Origin: Piezodorus guildinii
Lineage: Eukaryota > Arthropoda > Insecta > Hemiptera > Pentatomidae
Length of the DNA: 64,000 nucleotides
Assembly: GCA_023052935.1 (NCBI GenBank)
Contig: CM041292.1
Location: forward strand, 134,802,951-134,866,950
Direction: 5' to 3'
Shown: positions 20,491 through 34,137 of the stretch, piece after piece
How the letters are laid out: each line of letters starts with the position of its first letter
How positions within the stretch are numbered: the stretch's first letter is position 1
The notes under the pieces: generated by a model
The model's input: the letters and a program-made list of their open reading frames with translations, nothing else
What the model was told of the DNA's origin: nothing
Databases searched by the model: none
Translations under genes and position numbers: made by a program

Positions 20491-21369
20491 AATAAATAAA
20501 TTTTCTCTGCTTAACTTTACAATAACAAATAAATCGGTTGAAATGATTTTGATTTATCTTTCTTATTTCTGCCAATGATTACGTTCACGCCGCACAGTGG
20601 GGCGAGCCTATGCGTTCGGTGGACATAGGACCAATATCTGAAATTTCGAATTTCCCCATATTTTTTTGGTTAAGCTGATCTTAGTTTCTATTATCATTGA
20701 TCGTTAGTTTTTCTTTAAATTAAAAATGTCCTCCTAAGATATCTTACTAAAACGACCGTCCATGGAAAATGTCCTTTTTTAAAAATATTACAACTATTTT
20801 GATGAACCAAAATTAACGAATCATCTTTATTCCGATAATTCAACTTTAATAGATTCTTAAAGTTTTTAGTAATGAAAAACAAAAAAAAAATTTAAACATT
20901 TATTATGAAAATCGCTCAAAATCTCCCATAAATCTACCAACACAGAAATAAATAGAAGGTTTATAGTTTACTTTTCATTAATAATTGCCTGCGGGTTCGA
21001 GCCGGTTTACGAGAACAATTTTTTATTTTAATTGTTCTCCTTTTATCTCTTGCTTTTTTTCAAACGTTGTCCCTATAAATCCTAGTTTCTTTGTTTTAGG
21101 TGTTTGTTTATACTTCATGAACATATTATTGTCTTTAATTCCCATGAATCGAAAAAATAAATTATCTCCTAATGCTCTAAATTTTTAATTAATCATTTTT
21201 TTATAATTTTTTTTTAATATTATACTAAAACAACAAACCTATAGATAATTAAATTTTTATTGTAATGCATAATTATGTACAAACATAATTAGTAAAAGTA
21301 ACTAATTATAATATTTTGAATAAAAAAAATTATGTGAAGAGAGAATGTTTAACTGTGTTTAAGTATAAA
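20491..21369. other. AT-rich spacer, nothing recognised
   Basis: Open frames here are short and very AT-rich. Confidence 0.5.
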
Positions 21370-21550
21370 TGGGAGAAGATAGTTCAAGGCGCAGTCAAAA
21401 AAACTAATTGTGTAAGTATACGATTCATGAGAATTAAAGAAAATAATTCGTTCATAAATTATAAACAAACATTTAAAACAAAGAAATTGTAAATTAAGTT
21501 TATACTTCATTGTGTGTTATTTTGACTGCACCCTGAACTAACTTCTCCCA
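21370..21550. mobile_element. Inverted-repeat element J, terminal-module only
   Basis: 31-bp inverted ends (21370-21400 and 21520-21550; four mismatches) start gggagaag and include gttca, ggcgcagtc / gactgcaccctgaac. This resembles the terminal module of families D, E and I (g-a-c-c-g-c-a-c-c-c). The 120-bp interior has no ribozyme or frame. Confidence 0.5.
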
Positions 21551-21984
21551 AAAACTTTTATGGATTTCGTTCACGTTTTTTTTATTGGCTATCCAATGGT
21601 ACCTCTCCGTAATCCTTTTATACGGTTGCTCCTATTAAACAGTAAAAGTTGCTGGAAATTGGATATGGAATCAATTTACGACGTCAAACCATAGGGTGCC
21701 GATTAAAAAAAAAAAAGTGTCTTCTGGGACACCCTGTAGATCGAAATTAAAATCTGAATAAAGAAATCGATTCCTCGTTAAGAAATAATGGGGGTCCACG
21801 TATAACCTTTTTTTCGTACAGCCAACAGTCTGGCCAAAATACTACATTGTCCAATAATTTTAATTAAGTGTTTTGTGCGCCGGGGCAAATATCTACGTTT
21901 TTTTTCGCTTGAGGCAGGCAAGAATGTGGCAAGTTCGAACGTGTTTAATGCGAGATAACAACAGTTCCAGTTCTCGAATGCATT

Positions 21985-22057
21985 CCACCCCACGGAATAG
22001 TCAAGTGTGACCCACGGGTGGGTGAAGCCACCCCACGGAATAGTCAAGTGTGACCCA
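21985..22057. repeat. 43-bp direct duplication
   Basis: A 30-base segment containing cacggaatagtcaagtgtga is present at 21985-22014 and again at 22028-22057. The following gtgggtcac with upstream gtgaccca gives local dyad symmetry, as in ends of small DNA transposons, but the element limits are unclear. Confidence 0.7.
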
Positions 22058-22085
22058 TCTGTGGGTCACTTCGGGTTAAACGTGT

Positions 22086-23340
22086 TAAATATAATAATGA
22101 ATAGACGTTATAAAATGAACATATTTTATTCCTAAGTGCATTTTTCGTCACCATGAACTTCTAACCACGAAGCAATAAACTCTAAATCGGTGAAACAGGG
22201 GTTTTTTAAAATTTAATGACACCACATTTATATAACACCCGTGCGAAGCAGTGGGAAGTGACAACTATTATTAAATAAAACCGTAGATGTTATTGGAGAA
22301 AAGCGAGAAACTCATAAACTTTAGGAATTTTCGTGATTAATGGTTTTTTATCGTTGATTATTTCGTGAAAATACATGCTTCAACTGAAACTAAAAATAAT
22401 TCGAATGGAAACTAAATTTATACTTCTGTAATTTGTTGCAAGTAGGAAAATAAGTTTTGTGTGTTTTATTTGAAGTAGATATATTCAAGGTACGTTTTAC
22501 GAAAGGAAGAAGGGGAAGGATTGAATTTTATAACTCCTCATTCTATTGTATTACTGAATAAAAAAACAGAAAATAAAGAATGGATAAAAAAGACCAAAGA
22601 AAAATAGGATGATCCAGACCTGAGGGAAGAGAGCTGCTCGTAAACTAACTGATGTCTCCATCAGACCCCTGCCGGGAGGAGTGCTCCCACCTAGCAGCCT
22701 ATAATACACGGCCGGAAGCGACCTAACCTCTCTTAAGTCTTCTTATCACCATATTTCAGAATTTATTTAAACCCAATGAAGAAATCTGGTATAATCCACA
22801 ATGAAATCAATTTGGAAGGATTGTCAGAATATAACCGTCCTTTACCTAAGGTAATCCATGAATTGATATGGGCTTTAGAAGGAAGAGATTACCGGTTCCT
22901 CCAAGTCAAACAGGTGATAGAGGAACAATACTAGGGAGAAAGGAATCCTAAGCAATGATCACAAAAAACGAAAGGTATTTAGAAACTATACGCTTGCCGT
23001 GCTTTTAAAATATAAATATTTATGTTCCAGTTTAAACATAATATAACAAAATGTTCTAACAAAAATCCGGTCAGACATCATCAAACTTTCACTCCAACTT
23101 GATATGAATTGTGAAACTTTTACTTCAATTTCAATAGAAATATTTGCTTTAATGAAATCATCTAAAAGTAGAAATAATAACAAGTGGATTTTTTTTATTA
23201 GTTTATTGTGTTTCGTCATTCCCCATTTACTTCAACGAGGTTATTAGTAACATTTTGTTATAATTATGAGCACTCTAATTAATTTTATTTTCGAAAACGA
23301 TTCTTTAACGCAATGGACCATTTTTTATTGTTTATGTGTT
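22086..23340. other. Spacer, nothing recognised
   Basis: A GC-richer patch at 22610-22740 has no frame or repeat match. The remainder is AT-rich. Confidence 0.5.
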
Positions 23341-23616
23341 TATTTATTTAACGTCACTTTATGCTACTGTGGCTAATCGGACGATGCTACAGTGGGCATT
23401 CTAAATTTTGCCTATCAAGTTTTCATTAGGATAGGGATCTCTAACCAGTACCTGACTTCGCACAGGCTCAGGACCACCTGTTTACGTTCCCTTCGAAAGA
23501 CGAGATAACTAAGAATTGTTAACACTCATTAAAAAATCCTAGGACCACCTGCGGGTTTGAGCCCGTAACTTTCGGCAATGAAGTATGTTAGGCTAGCCAC
23601 TATGCAACAAGTGACC
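23341..23616 (-). mobile_element. tRNA-derived SINE, family 2, copy b
   Basis: It shares ttaacgtcactttatgctac, gctaatcggacgatgcta and aaaaaatcctaggaccacc with copies a, c and d. The tRNA-like head is at the right (B box on the minus strand gggctcaaacccgc, 23548-23561). No clear target duplication. Confidence 0.8.
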
Positions 23617-25074
23617 ATTTTTTTAAATAATTTTTTTTAACCGTAATAAATAAATACAGCAAGTAAAGATGAAGAATTAATACATTATAAGAGAGAGAAC
23701 TACTCTCCAGGCGCATCGATGGGTTATTAGGAATGTGCAAGCAAGATAGGTTATGGACAAGTTGATTCGTGAGGGTAGGAAGTTCGGAATTAAAAAAGCG
23801 CATCTGTTTAGGGCTAGGTCTACGAAAAACGAAAAATTTGGGAAGAATGAAAGAATTAATTTGTGACAAAACAAAGGAAATTTAGGATTTAGCGGTATTT
23901 TGGATTGTAAGGAGTGGGTGGATGCAGGAGGTAGTCACAAAGCTCATTTCCATATGTACAAATGCGCAGGTGTTTTTAAAAATTAGTAATCTATAATAAA
24001 TATTATAGAACTACGTTTGGTGAAACGTATGTTGGTATGTTTACCTAAAATTTGGTGATTTATATAGCTCTCCACACTTACGAAGGAAGTCCCTTATATT
24101 GAGTCAGAGATAAAAAGTATTATGATGTAAAATATATAGGACTTTAAAGGACTATATACGAATATGTATCTTCTCTCTTTACTTTTTGTACCGATTGTCA
24201 CATCTTTTGTAAATGTTTAATTTTTGTGAAAACAGAGCCTCTAAGACATTTTTTTCCTTTAAGATTCTTTTAAAAATAAACATAGCATATAAATGTTCAA
24301 AAGAATTTTAGAGACCGAATTTTCTAGTCTTGATCTACTATTAGCGTAACAATCAACTAAACATATATCCGACAATTTAGGAATAAAATGGGGGGCCTAA
24401 TTGTAGCTTAATAGTTTATAATTAACAGATCATTTAATGAAGAAAGTTAATTTACTGTACACAATGGGAGATAATAACATACACCTCGTCCATCAAGCAC
24501 CTTACCAGATACGGCTGAATAAATTTACCAATCTATAAATGATCAGCTGACAAAAAATATAATTGGAGCATAGTAATGGCCCTACAATAGGAGCGATTAA
24601 TGTAGGAGACGTGAGCCGTATACCGAGTGGATGCTACCCCACTGGCTAGGTCCCTTGCTGAATGAAATTTTCCGCAGCCAACCTGTCAAAGCTAACTGCA
24701 GTATATATTATACCTTAAACAGCACCTAAGATAAAAATCACATCCCCTTTGCCCAGTCCATGTTGAGCCTGGCTTCTCGAGTTATATATACTGCCACTAG
24801 TCCTGCAAGTTTTTTTTATCTCCACTTCTAATTCTATTTTTTATAAATAATAATAAACCGATAAGCTCTATTATATAAAGAATTTTTTTTTTCAATAATA
24901 TTCGATGGAATCTTTAATTATCACAACTAACTGCATTAGACAATAAACTCATAAAAAAATATTTTTGTAGTAAGTATACCATATGCAGAATAAACAAATA
25001 TTATAAAGAATAACAATCGGCGTAAAAAACAAAAATAAATTGTTAATTTGTTAATTAAATTTTTAAGAAACTGA
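23617..25074. other. Spacer; possible LINE 3' remnant 23620-23950
   Basis: 23620-23950 is GC-richer and its minus strand reads fragments such as FFNSELPTLTNQ and VPRPK-like text, which could be the end of a LINE RT. It is too decayed to classify. 23951-25074 shows nothing recognisable. Confidence 0.35.
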
Positions 25075-25362
25075 ATCTCTACAATCCATGAAGTCTCATG
25101 GATCGGCCTATACAAAGCTTTATATTGTTCCTAGGTCACCAGCCGTTAAATGAATTATCAGGGAAAAAATCACGCTCGGTTGTCAGGTTTTCGCCTTAAT
25201 TTTAGGGTAGCCACTTTATAGAGGCTGCTCTCCATACCCCAGGGTTGTCTTCCTGGCTGAAATAGAAGAATAAATAATACTAGCTACAGCCGGGATTAGA
25301 ACCTGGGATACGGAGAACAGTAGAGTAGTAGAGAACACATTACCAGTACGTTAATTACTCAT
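25075..25362 (-). mobile_element. tRNA-derived SINE, family 1, copy d (old)
   Basis: On the minus strand: tRNA-like head (agccgggattagaacctggg, B box diverged) followed by the family body (gccactttatagaggctgc, caggttttcgcc) and the 3' end catgagac. It is highly diverged from copies b and c. Confidence 0.7.
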
Positions 25363-25591
25363 CCTAGTTACTATTTTTTATGATCATTTAACTTAGTTAG
25401 ACGTAAATGAGTACTGAATTGAAACAAGTAGGAAAGTTTTGTCCAGCTACTTCTTTGTATGTTAGTATGTCTGGCAAGATACAAAAAATTCCTCATATAT
25501 GACTCTATGTTCAAATAAGTGAACTATCAAAAATTTGCTTTTGAATTGCTCTTTCATTAAATGAACCCCAAGAAAACTGCAAATACCAATG

Positions 25592-25668
<77 letters not shown>

Positions 25669-27086
25669 GATTAAAAAAACCCGTGCAAATATAAATAAAT
25701 AGTGTACTTATTATTATAACTATTTTAAACAAATAGTTCTAAAGTAGAGGGGTTAGGGTTTACGGAATAGGTGCTCAACCTTTAGGTTATTAGCACCAAA
25801 TATTTTATATTGAAAGCTTTTTTTTAGCACGTTTAAAATAAAATAATACACACAAAATTGTATTTATCTATTTTTAAAAAATGTATTTATTTCATTTTTG
25901 TTTTCCTCTTATTTCCCAGAGGAGATAACATTCTTTGATGAATCTCAGTAGTGTACTAGATGTTTCACCAGAGTTCTTTAAGATCCACTCAGCGATCTTG
26001 GTAAATTGAATTTATCCATTAGTACATGAAATTTAGGTTAGTTTAATTATATGTTTTATTGAGAAAGGCAAGCTACACAAGTCACAAATTGGTTCGGGCT
26101 GCCTGAGGATGAGATGGACCTGAGTTTGCCTGCTATGCCTGATGTTTCTAAACTAAATGATGTATGTTGAGTGTTAAGCAACCCAATGCAGTTAAGCAGC
26201 ATTACTTTATAAATAACTCGTATATACTCGTATACAGAAATATCTTTGCTGGGCCTCTACTACTCATCCGTGGTTTCAAAGTTATGCATTATTTTTAAAT
26301 CAATGTATATTTTGTACTTAAAGTAATAAAAAATATTTGGACACAAGAATATTTCTTTTTATCTTAATTATTTTATAAGTTATACAATAAAATTAGGATT
26401 GATTTATTGAAGCAAGCCATCGAAATCTCTTAGATTTTCATTCCATGATTCCCATAAAGTTAGAAAAGACCAGAAACCGTGTTTCTTGAAACAATTATAA
26501 ATAGTTTTATAACCAAAAGTGTAAAATTTAATATTTTTTTTACTTAGGGCTTATATATATTGTTGTATCATAAAATAGAAGAAGTGAGTTATAGAAAAAG
26601 GAAACAAAATTCTATATTAAAAACTACAAAATTTCTTTTAATTCTCATTCGCAGTTGTTCTTGTTTCGTTTTATAGGCATCATTGTCGCAGTTTAGTAAT
26701 TCTACGAAAAAACTAAAATCACATCTCGCCAATGGATTTAACCAAAGAAAGAAAATAAGAAAAGGCACTTCAATGTTATTCCTTAAAAGGTGTAGACAAC
26801 CAGCGGCAAATAAAGAGAAGTAAGAATCACTTTGCAAAGCAAAACAAATTCCTACGACAAACAGAAAATGGCATGTACTCAGAGATGGAGGGGCATGCAT
26901 CTTAATGACTGGCAACCGATGGTAAAAAGTATATAAAGGATCGGTCTTAGCTCTGCAAATACCTTTCTATAAGAAGTCAACTTACCAACCGCAGTATTAT
27001 TTTGCAAAAAGATTAACCAACGTGACTGATTTTGGTATTGCAAAACACTAAGAATGATAAATATACGCTACAATACACATATATAT

Positions 27087-27146
<60 letters not shown>

Positions 27147-27351
27147 CGAGTATAAAACTATTAGGAATTTCTAGTAGGGTGTTTAAACTGATTATACATA
27201 AAACGATATTAACTCAAATACAGCAACGTAAACGTAAACGATGAATCACGACATAGTTCTGAGTAAATTGTAGCAATCAATATTTTTAAAAAATCAAGAT
27301 ATATATAATGTTCAATGTTATCGTAAAATAAATTTATCTTTTGTTGAGGAC
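25363..27351. other. AT-rich spacer with two (AT)n tracts
   Basis: AT runs at about 25606-25667 and 27092-27146. A 108-codon minus-strand frame (26589-26915) is hydrophobic and compositionally biased; no domain is seen. A TATA-like tatataaagg (26931-26940) lies upstream of no evident gene. Confidence 0.5.
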
Positions 27352-27425
27352 TAGAGAGCTTAGAGGGAGGTACCAGCCTTCGATCTTACTACCCGGGTCC
27401 TGATTCGAGTACGGCTATAGCAAAT
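27352..27425 (+). mobile_element. SINE family 1 head fragment
   Basis: gagagcttagagggaggta and then cccgggtcctgattcgagta, cggctatagca resemble the tRNA-like head of family 1 with a damaged B box. The body is absent. Confidence 0.5.
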
Positions 27426-29694
27426 AATCATTGTTAATTATTACATATCCAAGCCTCTTTGTCACTAAAAAGAAACTTAATGAGATAAAAATTTGGAAGT
27501 GGTATGATATAGGCCAAAGCTTCTCTCATCACAACTATTGCCCTAGAAACATTACTGCCCATGCCAAATACTAAAACTAAGACCCATCCTACACAAGAGA
27601 GGTAATACATTTTAAAATTCTAAAGAATTTTTTTATTAAAAGAAGATTTAGACTGGGTCCAATGAACGTTAACTGTGTACTCTTTCCTATACAGTTATGC
27701 AATTTATTTTTTGAAATGCTTCAGCAATATCTGATACAGATATGATACATTTTTAAAAATAGTTCATTCGGAATTTCAAAAAATACTATGCTGAAAATAG
27801 AACTGGCATGCGTCATATCAATACGCTATTTTTTAGAAATAGATCACACTGCACTTCTATTTTTTTGTTCATTATACAAAACTAATTTTTATCTATATTT
27901 ATAAATGAAAGTACCATTTCACTCACTTTTCTGGTAATCCAATATCGCAAAGATGACTAAGATAAAGCTAATTTTTTTTTTTTCCCCTGGAAGTTCATCT
28001 AATGTGCAATAACTCAGGAAAATTCGTTCAGGAAAAAAAATTCATAAAAAGTGTGCTTCGAATGACTCATAAATTATACATCAACTAAAATTATAAGTGC
28101 TTATTTGAAAGTTAATCAAAGTTCTAACCACATTAAAGCAACAATTATCTTAATCTGTATTAGTATTAGGAAAGATACTGAATTCATAACAAATATATTG
28201 AAGCATATTGGGCTTCGTATTCATGTTTTTACGCGAGCTCCCATGGACGCATGATATTGTGATAGGTTTTTGAAAATGATTTTAAGCGGCTAAAAAAAGT
28301 TTTATTCTAAGAAAATAATAGAACTAATGATCAAACCAATATACGGGTTATTTAGGCTGACGGATTTCCCAAGAGTGCTAAAAAATTCGAAATTAACATT
28401 CAAAGGAGTTATGGTAACATATAAAGCTAGTGTTTAAAAGCTATAACGTACTGAGTAACAACAGATATGTCTACTTTTACTAGAAGGTTATTGTAAATTT
28501 GATCAAATAAAATTAAGATCTGTTATTTAATGAAACTTTATTAGTAATATGTTTATCATAACTACTTATCATAAACGTCAATAAATTAACACAAAATGAA
28601 ATATTAGCGAGAGAAGCCGTGGGTTACAGATAATATATAGATAAAATAAACATAAAATACAACAGCCTGGCTAAAAAACCATGGGAGGTCTTTGATTTAG
28701 TTAATATTATTATATAACTATTAAAATTGCAAACTTCATTCAAGGCTGAAGTTTTCATTGCACATTTTTATGCATTTTTAAAGAGCAAATGTCATACCGC
28801 TGACCTTAATAACTGGTGTTTAAGACTATGAGGACCATAAGGAAGTTATTTATACAACCCAGGGAGGATTTACTCCCCCCTCGTCTTTACGATGTGTTTA
28901 ACACGGACAAAGAGGCAGACTGCCGTTGTAGGATGGTAGTAATATTCATCAGGGACGGGCTAGGAGCGACCGTGGGTGGAGGACACTCCGGAGTGGTTTA
29001 AACCTCTTGCCACGCCCTTGTTGCCCGATCCTCAACGGGAGATAATGGCCGGGAACACTGGAGGCTCAAATATAAAAGGAAGGTTTGATGATGAGTGGGT
29101 GTGATTCCAACCATAGTCACCTTCATCAATAATACAAGGATCTGGCTAATGCTGAAACCTTGTCCTTTCGGCCAATTAGCCTCCGACTAAACTGATAACG
29201 TTACTTTTTTATCTAACCTTTTCCTCTTTCACCCCTCATTTTGGGAACCAAGGCCCAGCTGTCCCCAACAGGTTTGGTACCACCTGGTTGCTTATATGTT
29301 TTTTTAGGTATATCCACGGAATTCTTTACTCCTTAGAATAAAGTCAATAGTAAACAATATTTATACATTTTTAAAGACAACTAACTAGGAAAAGTATGGA
29401 GAATCCGTCATCGAATGTGATAAAAATTTTCAGGAGATTCTACGCTGAAAAAAGTCGATACGTTCATCTAAACCGCGATCTAGGAAGTGAGAAAAAATAA
29501 AATACAATAAAACTCCATTGTTTCATGTGTCGTACCTGAAAACTTATGACGGATGAACAATTGGCTCTTCATAGCATTCTTAAAAAAATATATAAACATC
29601 AAAAAAGTAATATATTTTAGTCAAAAACATTTTTATAACATATAAACTATGAACATAAATGGCACTATAAATTAACTTATAGCATGAATGATGA

Positions 29695-29747
<53 letters not shown>

Positions 29748-30965
29748 ATTATATATATATATATATAATATATATCGGTATCGAAGCTTAGAATTCTTTA
29801 GTTTATTCTTTTTCGACATTCTTGCTCTCTTAACAAAGAGAAAAGTATTTTCTTCCCTAAGTATCCGTTATTAGATTTTCAAGTATGCAAGAAGACTAAG
29901 TACAAAAAATTATTAAATAAAAAAATAATGTGATTCTTTTGCGCGTAACTTTAGTTCTAATACTCGTAGGAACACCACTTTTCGTATTAAAACCTTTACG
30001 ACCATACCAAATTTGGTTTCAAAAATATTGGTCCAACGGTAAATATATAAATTACTGGTTTGTATTAAAAATAAGAAAAAGTATGCTTATTAAAAATAAG
30101 TTTTCAAACCTGATTTATTCCGATTATTATTTCGATATTTTTTTTCTAGAAGATGTGGATCACAATATTTAAAAATGATTATAAATAGTCAATGACCTAA
30201 GGTACTTGCAGCTTACTTATTATTATTTTTTTAACAGGAGGTTGAAGTAAGGCCACATACAGCAAGTCAAAATATAAAGCGCAAAATTTCCGCCGTAGAT
30301 ACATTTAATATAGTCCTAAGAATATATTCGGAGAGTGAATTCAAAAAAATAAAGCAAATTAGAGATTTCATTCCAGTGGTTGGCATGTTTTTTGTTTCTT
30401 TCTAATCAATAAAAAACTATAGCACGTATTTTTATACCTATGAAATAAATTTAAAACTGGAAGGAATCGGAGACTGTTTTGCCCATAATTTGTCGAGGCA
30501 AAATCTGGGGGAGATCAATGGTTTGGGAAGGAGAGAGGGATCAAAAAGGCAGACCAAGACCAATTAGACAGGAAGACACCAACGCCCCTGATCCTCGGAA
30601 GAGATAAGTTTTATTTTCTGGACCGGCGGGGCTATCTTGCTAACGAAGCGATCTGATCGGACCCAGCCACGCACCACTCCTAACAAACGGTGTTAATATT
30701 AATGGCACTCTTCCTCTCCTTGTTTATTTATTAATTAATAGACTTGTTCGGGGCGGCCATTGTTCCCCCTAGTTTATTAACATACAATCCTAGCAGAACA
30801 ATTTTCAGGAGCTGAATAGGCTTGGTGGTTACCACCGTAAAGGTTTGGATGAATACAACCAAGGACGAGCAGCCGAGGATAGTAGTTGAGGTATTTTTAT
30901 TTGTTGCCAATCTAGGAACAGCAAACAGATATCAATGTAGGAACAATTTAAAAAATATATTACTT
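27426..30965. other. Spacer; GC-richer island 28840-29270; poly-A/(AT)n
   Basis: 27426-28839 is AT-rich with no feature. 28840-29270 is conspicuously GC-richer. It holds a 61-codon frame (28816-29001) without a domain and a TATA-like tataaaag (29072-29079). It might be a promoter region or an LTR, but no partner repeat is in the window. A 37-base A-run and (AT)n cover 29697-29775. 30460-30740 is again GC-richer without a frame. Confidence 0.4.
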
Positions 30966-31661
30966 CAGGGTGTATAGCAAATCAACTCAAAGAGATTCTC
31001 TGACTTTTCTATATTGTAAAAAGTCTTTTACCTGCCCAAATCTCGAAAACAAGAAATAATTATCGAAAATCGAGAAAAAAAGGGATAATTATAATTAATA
31101 TGGTATACTAGATTAAAAATGTATATAATGAGTAATTACTTTAGGATAGGATTCAACTATATCTACCCGACACCAGCTGAAATTGTGGTTGTTTTAAGTT
31201 GACTTGCCAATGAATTATGATGAACTTTAATACTGATGTTAGTAATAATAAGTATTCACAAATCTGACAAAGAATTTATTTACACATTATTTTCAATCGA
31301 TATATCTATATTAACTTTAAAGATCTTTTTTTAATGTTTGAATCTCAGCAGCCAAATCTTCAGCTTTCTGAAGAGCTTCTAGGAGCAGTTTTACTTTTTT
31401 TGCATCCAATTCCTTCACCTGAAGGTTGACTTTTCTCTCCTTCACAGCTCTCCTGTCCTTTTATGATATTAAATATTAAACTCGATTTATGATATACGCA
31501 ATATCACAACAAGTAGGCATATTGGAACTTTTGTCTGAGTGAAAAAGAAATGATGTTATTAATGGATTATTTTCCCCTGACCAAAGAACAAATTTCCTGA
31601 CTTTTTCACACATGTCTCTAAATCCCTGACTTATCCCGGTTTTCCCTGTTCCTAGGCACCC
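30966..31661. mobile_element. Non-autonomous DNA transposon-like element
   Basis: The ends cagggtgtat (30966) and cctaggcaccc (31651-31661) form a short imperfect terminal inverted repeat (CAGGGTG/GCACCC). Subterminal repeats of the type ctgacttttc, cctgacttttt and ccctgacttatcccgg occur near both ends, as in many invertebrate DNA transposons. No clear target duplication is seen. It contains a short coiled-coil coding segment. Confidence 0.45.
31317..31460 (-). CDS. Coiled-coil C-terminal coding fragment in DNA element
   Basis: On the minus strand an open frame bounded upstream by a stop encodes 47 residues: KDRRAVKERKVNLQVKELDA, then KKVKLLLEALQKAEDL and AAEIQTLKKDL, then TAA. Codon use is far less AT-biased than the surroundings and hydrophobic residues keep heptad spacing, so it was once protein-coding. 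An acceptor-like AG (aaaaggacag) lies just inside. I think it is the last exon of a transposon protein (DNA-binding adaptor or transposase partner) rather than a host gene, because it sits between transposon-like ends. Function unknown. Confidence 0.4.
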   Translation of the reverse strand, partial: KDRRAVKERKVNLQVKELDAKKVKLLLEALQKAEDLAAEIQTLKKDL

Positions 31662-31762
31662 ATTATTTCCTCCCTCACAGCATACAAGCTAAAAATACTA
31701 TGCGATACTATCTAATTAATCTTCAATGGAAGAAAAAAAATTATCAATTTATTTGTCTAACT

Positions 31763-32232
31763 CAGTGGTTCCGAACAAAAAAAGTTCGCGCACTCCATCA
31801 TCTAATCTGTACATTAGCGAGGATTCCCCACATTCAAAAAATCGTGAGTTAGAAAATTGAAATTCTTTTCAAAAAATGCAAAGTTAATATTTCATTTCAA
31901 TCCAAAGCATGCTAAAACATCTATAACGTTAAAAAATAAACAGGTAAATTGGTTAAAAAACCTAAATATTTTCTGAAATTATGTATCATTGTAGCTATTA
32001 CAAATCATTTTTATAATTTTAAGTTGCATCCTACTAACAGAAACTTTTTATTGTTGAAATAATGGTTTAATGATTATGTGACCGCAATGAGATAAATTGT
32101 AATGATAACCCAATATAGTATATTCTAGACTCAGGCGCTATGAACAGACCACAATCCGTAAAACATTATTCTTAGTGAATCACTAAAATTTAGTAATACA
32201 AGGGTCCGCGGACCACTACTTGGGAATCACTG
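31763..32232. mobile_element. hAT non-autonomous element (MITE)
   Basis: An exact 8-bp target duplication gtctaact (31755-31762 and 32233-32240) surrounds a 470-bp element. Its ends CAGTGGTTCC and GGGAATCACTG are inverted repeats with the hAT-type CAGTG terminus. The subterminal gggtccgcggaccac near 32190 is itself a palindrome, probably a transposase-binding site. No coding capacity. Confidence 0.85.
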
Positions 32233-32240
32233 GTCTAACT

Positions 32241-34137
32241 AATCAATCACTAAGATTATTTTAAGCCCTTTAACAACGAAACAAAAAAAAATTATTGCTA
32301 TGAAAAAAATACATATTTAAATAGGGTACGACTATGATATTACAGCAACTTCAGCAAATTGACTTATCCTAAGTGCATATAGCAATCATGTATTTTAATT
32401 TTACAATGTTCTCGAAACTGCACTACTGCCTTGGATGAAATTCAATATATAGTAATACCAATAGTCTGTATAATAGCTAATTGAAATATTTTGACAGGAT
32501 AATTTAAAATATATTGAAATAATCAAGCAGTGCTTAAATAATTACAACTATAACAAATAATTAAGTTCTTTTGTTGTTATTTTTAATAAAAAATATATTC
32601 CTGGGTTGGATAAATATTTACGGTAACAAGAGCAGTAATACTTGCGGATTGTATACCGTTGGAAAGACCAGGTACTTCAGATAAAAATATCTGTCTTTAT
32701 GATAAAGCTCATAGTCTTATGATAAAGTCATAATTTACAATTTATACGTTTTATTATTATTATTATTTTATTAATTCTGTTGTTTTGTTTTTCTTTTTTG
32801 ATTTTTTTTTTTTTTTTTTTGTAATTTAAATCATGTATTTTATTTACGTATGAACAAATCCTGCCCTTACATCTGAAAGGGCAAATCTATAAAGACCAAT
32901 TATTACAATATATTTATTAAATATTTAGTCTATCTAGAAAAGCAATATGATAACTAACATTGCTCCTTTATTTGAATCCCTGTAATTATATGCCGTTCAA
33001 AGAAATAAATCATTTTAAGAAGTATATGACAAAAGAATGAAAAAATAATTCTCGCGAGTACAATATGAAAAAATACCTTATGGAGTAATATAAAGTATAA
33101 ATTAAATAAGAAAACAAATCTTAGTGACTTACGAAAAAGAAAGGAGAATGCGCACTTACCTAAAACAAAAAACAAAACAATAATTATTAAACATATGTTA
33201 TAGCAAAAAAATAAATAAGCATATAGTATGAGTTACATCAGGTATAAAAGAATCGATTATTTATTTGCATATGATTTTTTTATATTATATACACAAATAG
33301 GTTTAAAATTTAGTAACCGAATTATTATGCTGAGGTAATAACCGAAATAAATAATATGTGTTACATTTATATTGTTGTTTTTTCACATAAGAAGAATAAG
33401 TAAAAAAAAAAAATGTGTTTAAAAAGTCTAATAAATAAAATATCAAAGAGACGCTTTATTGGTGATTATATTATATTTCATTGAGTATCCTACAAACAAT
33501 ATTTACATAAAGAAAAAAAAACTTTAACCAAGAGACTAAAATAAAATTAATAACAACGTTCCTAGTATTAAATTAAATTAATTTTAACAATAAATGCCTT
33601 ACGTGATGAGTCAGTAAAGAATAATTTAACATATAAAGGGAATAGTTGTTCTTTTAAAATTATATATGTTATATTTAAATGCAAAATTAAGGAACAACCG
33701 ATAATAGAGTAAGAGTTATAAATATTATGACTACAGTGCAGCTAGGGTCTGCATGAATCTTATGGTCCACACATACTTTCAAAGATCCTATCTTACTTAG
33801 TTCGTGAGCTTTGCCAAGGAATTCATTGATAAAGTTGATTTATCCATAGCTCTATCCACGAGGTAAAAAATAAGGAAACGGGTTAGCTGTAATTGTTACC
33901 TACCCTCAGCTTTACAGAGATGTTATATAAACAAAAAAAATAAAAATGCAAAGATTAACTAATCTTCAAATTATACAGAAATATATACAATATGTTATTA
34001 CAGACAAATGTTTTTCTATAAAAAAACATTATTTTTATCATCAATATAAAAGAAAAATCAATAAAACCTTTCCCGCTACCACACAAATTACCTTTAAATA
34101 AAATTCACACACAAAAAAAATTAAAATTACTTATTAA
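32241..34137. other. AT-rich spacer, nothing recognised
   Basis: T-run at 32803-32820; a small GC-richer patch at 33730-33860. Open frames here are short and low-complexity. Confidence 0.5.

Noticed and set aside
25511..25732. Minus-strand frame rich in Ile-Tyr
   Set aside because: Encoded by (AT)n; the same applies to 27032-27244 and 29580-29819.
26589..26915. 108-codon hydrophobic minus-strand frame
   Set aside because: Composition follows the local base bias; no signal peptide or family resemblance that can be defended.
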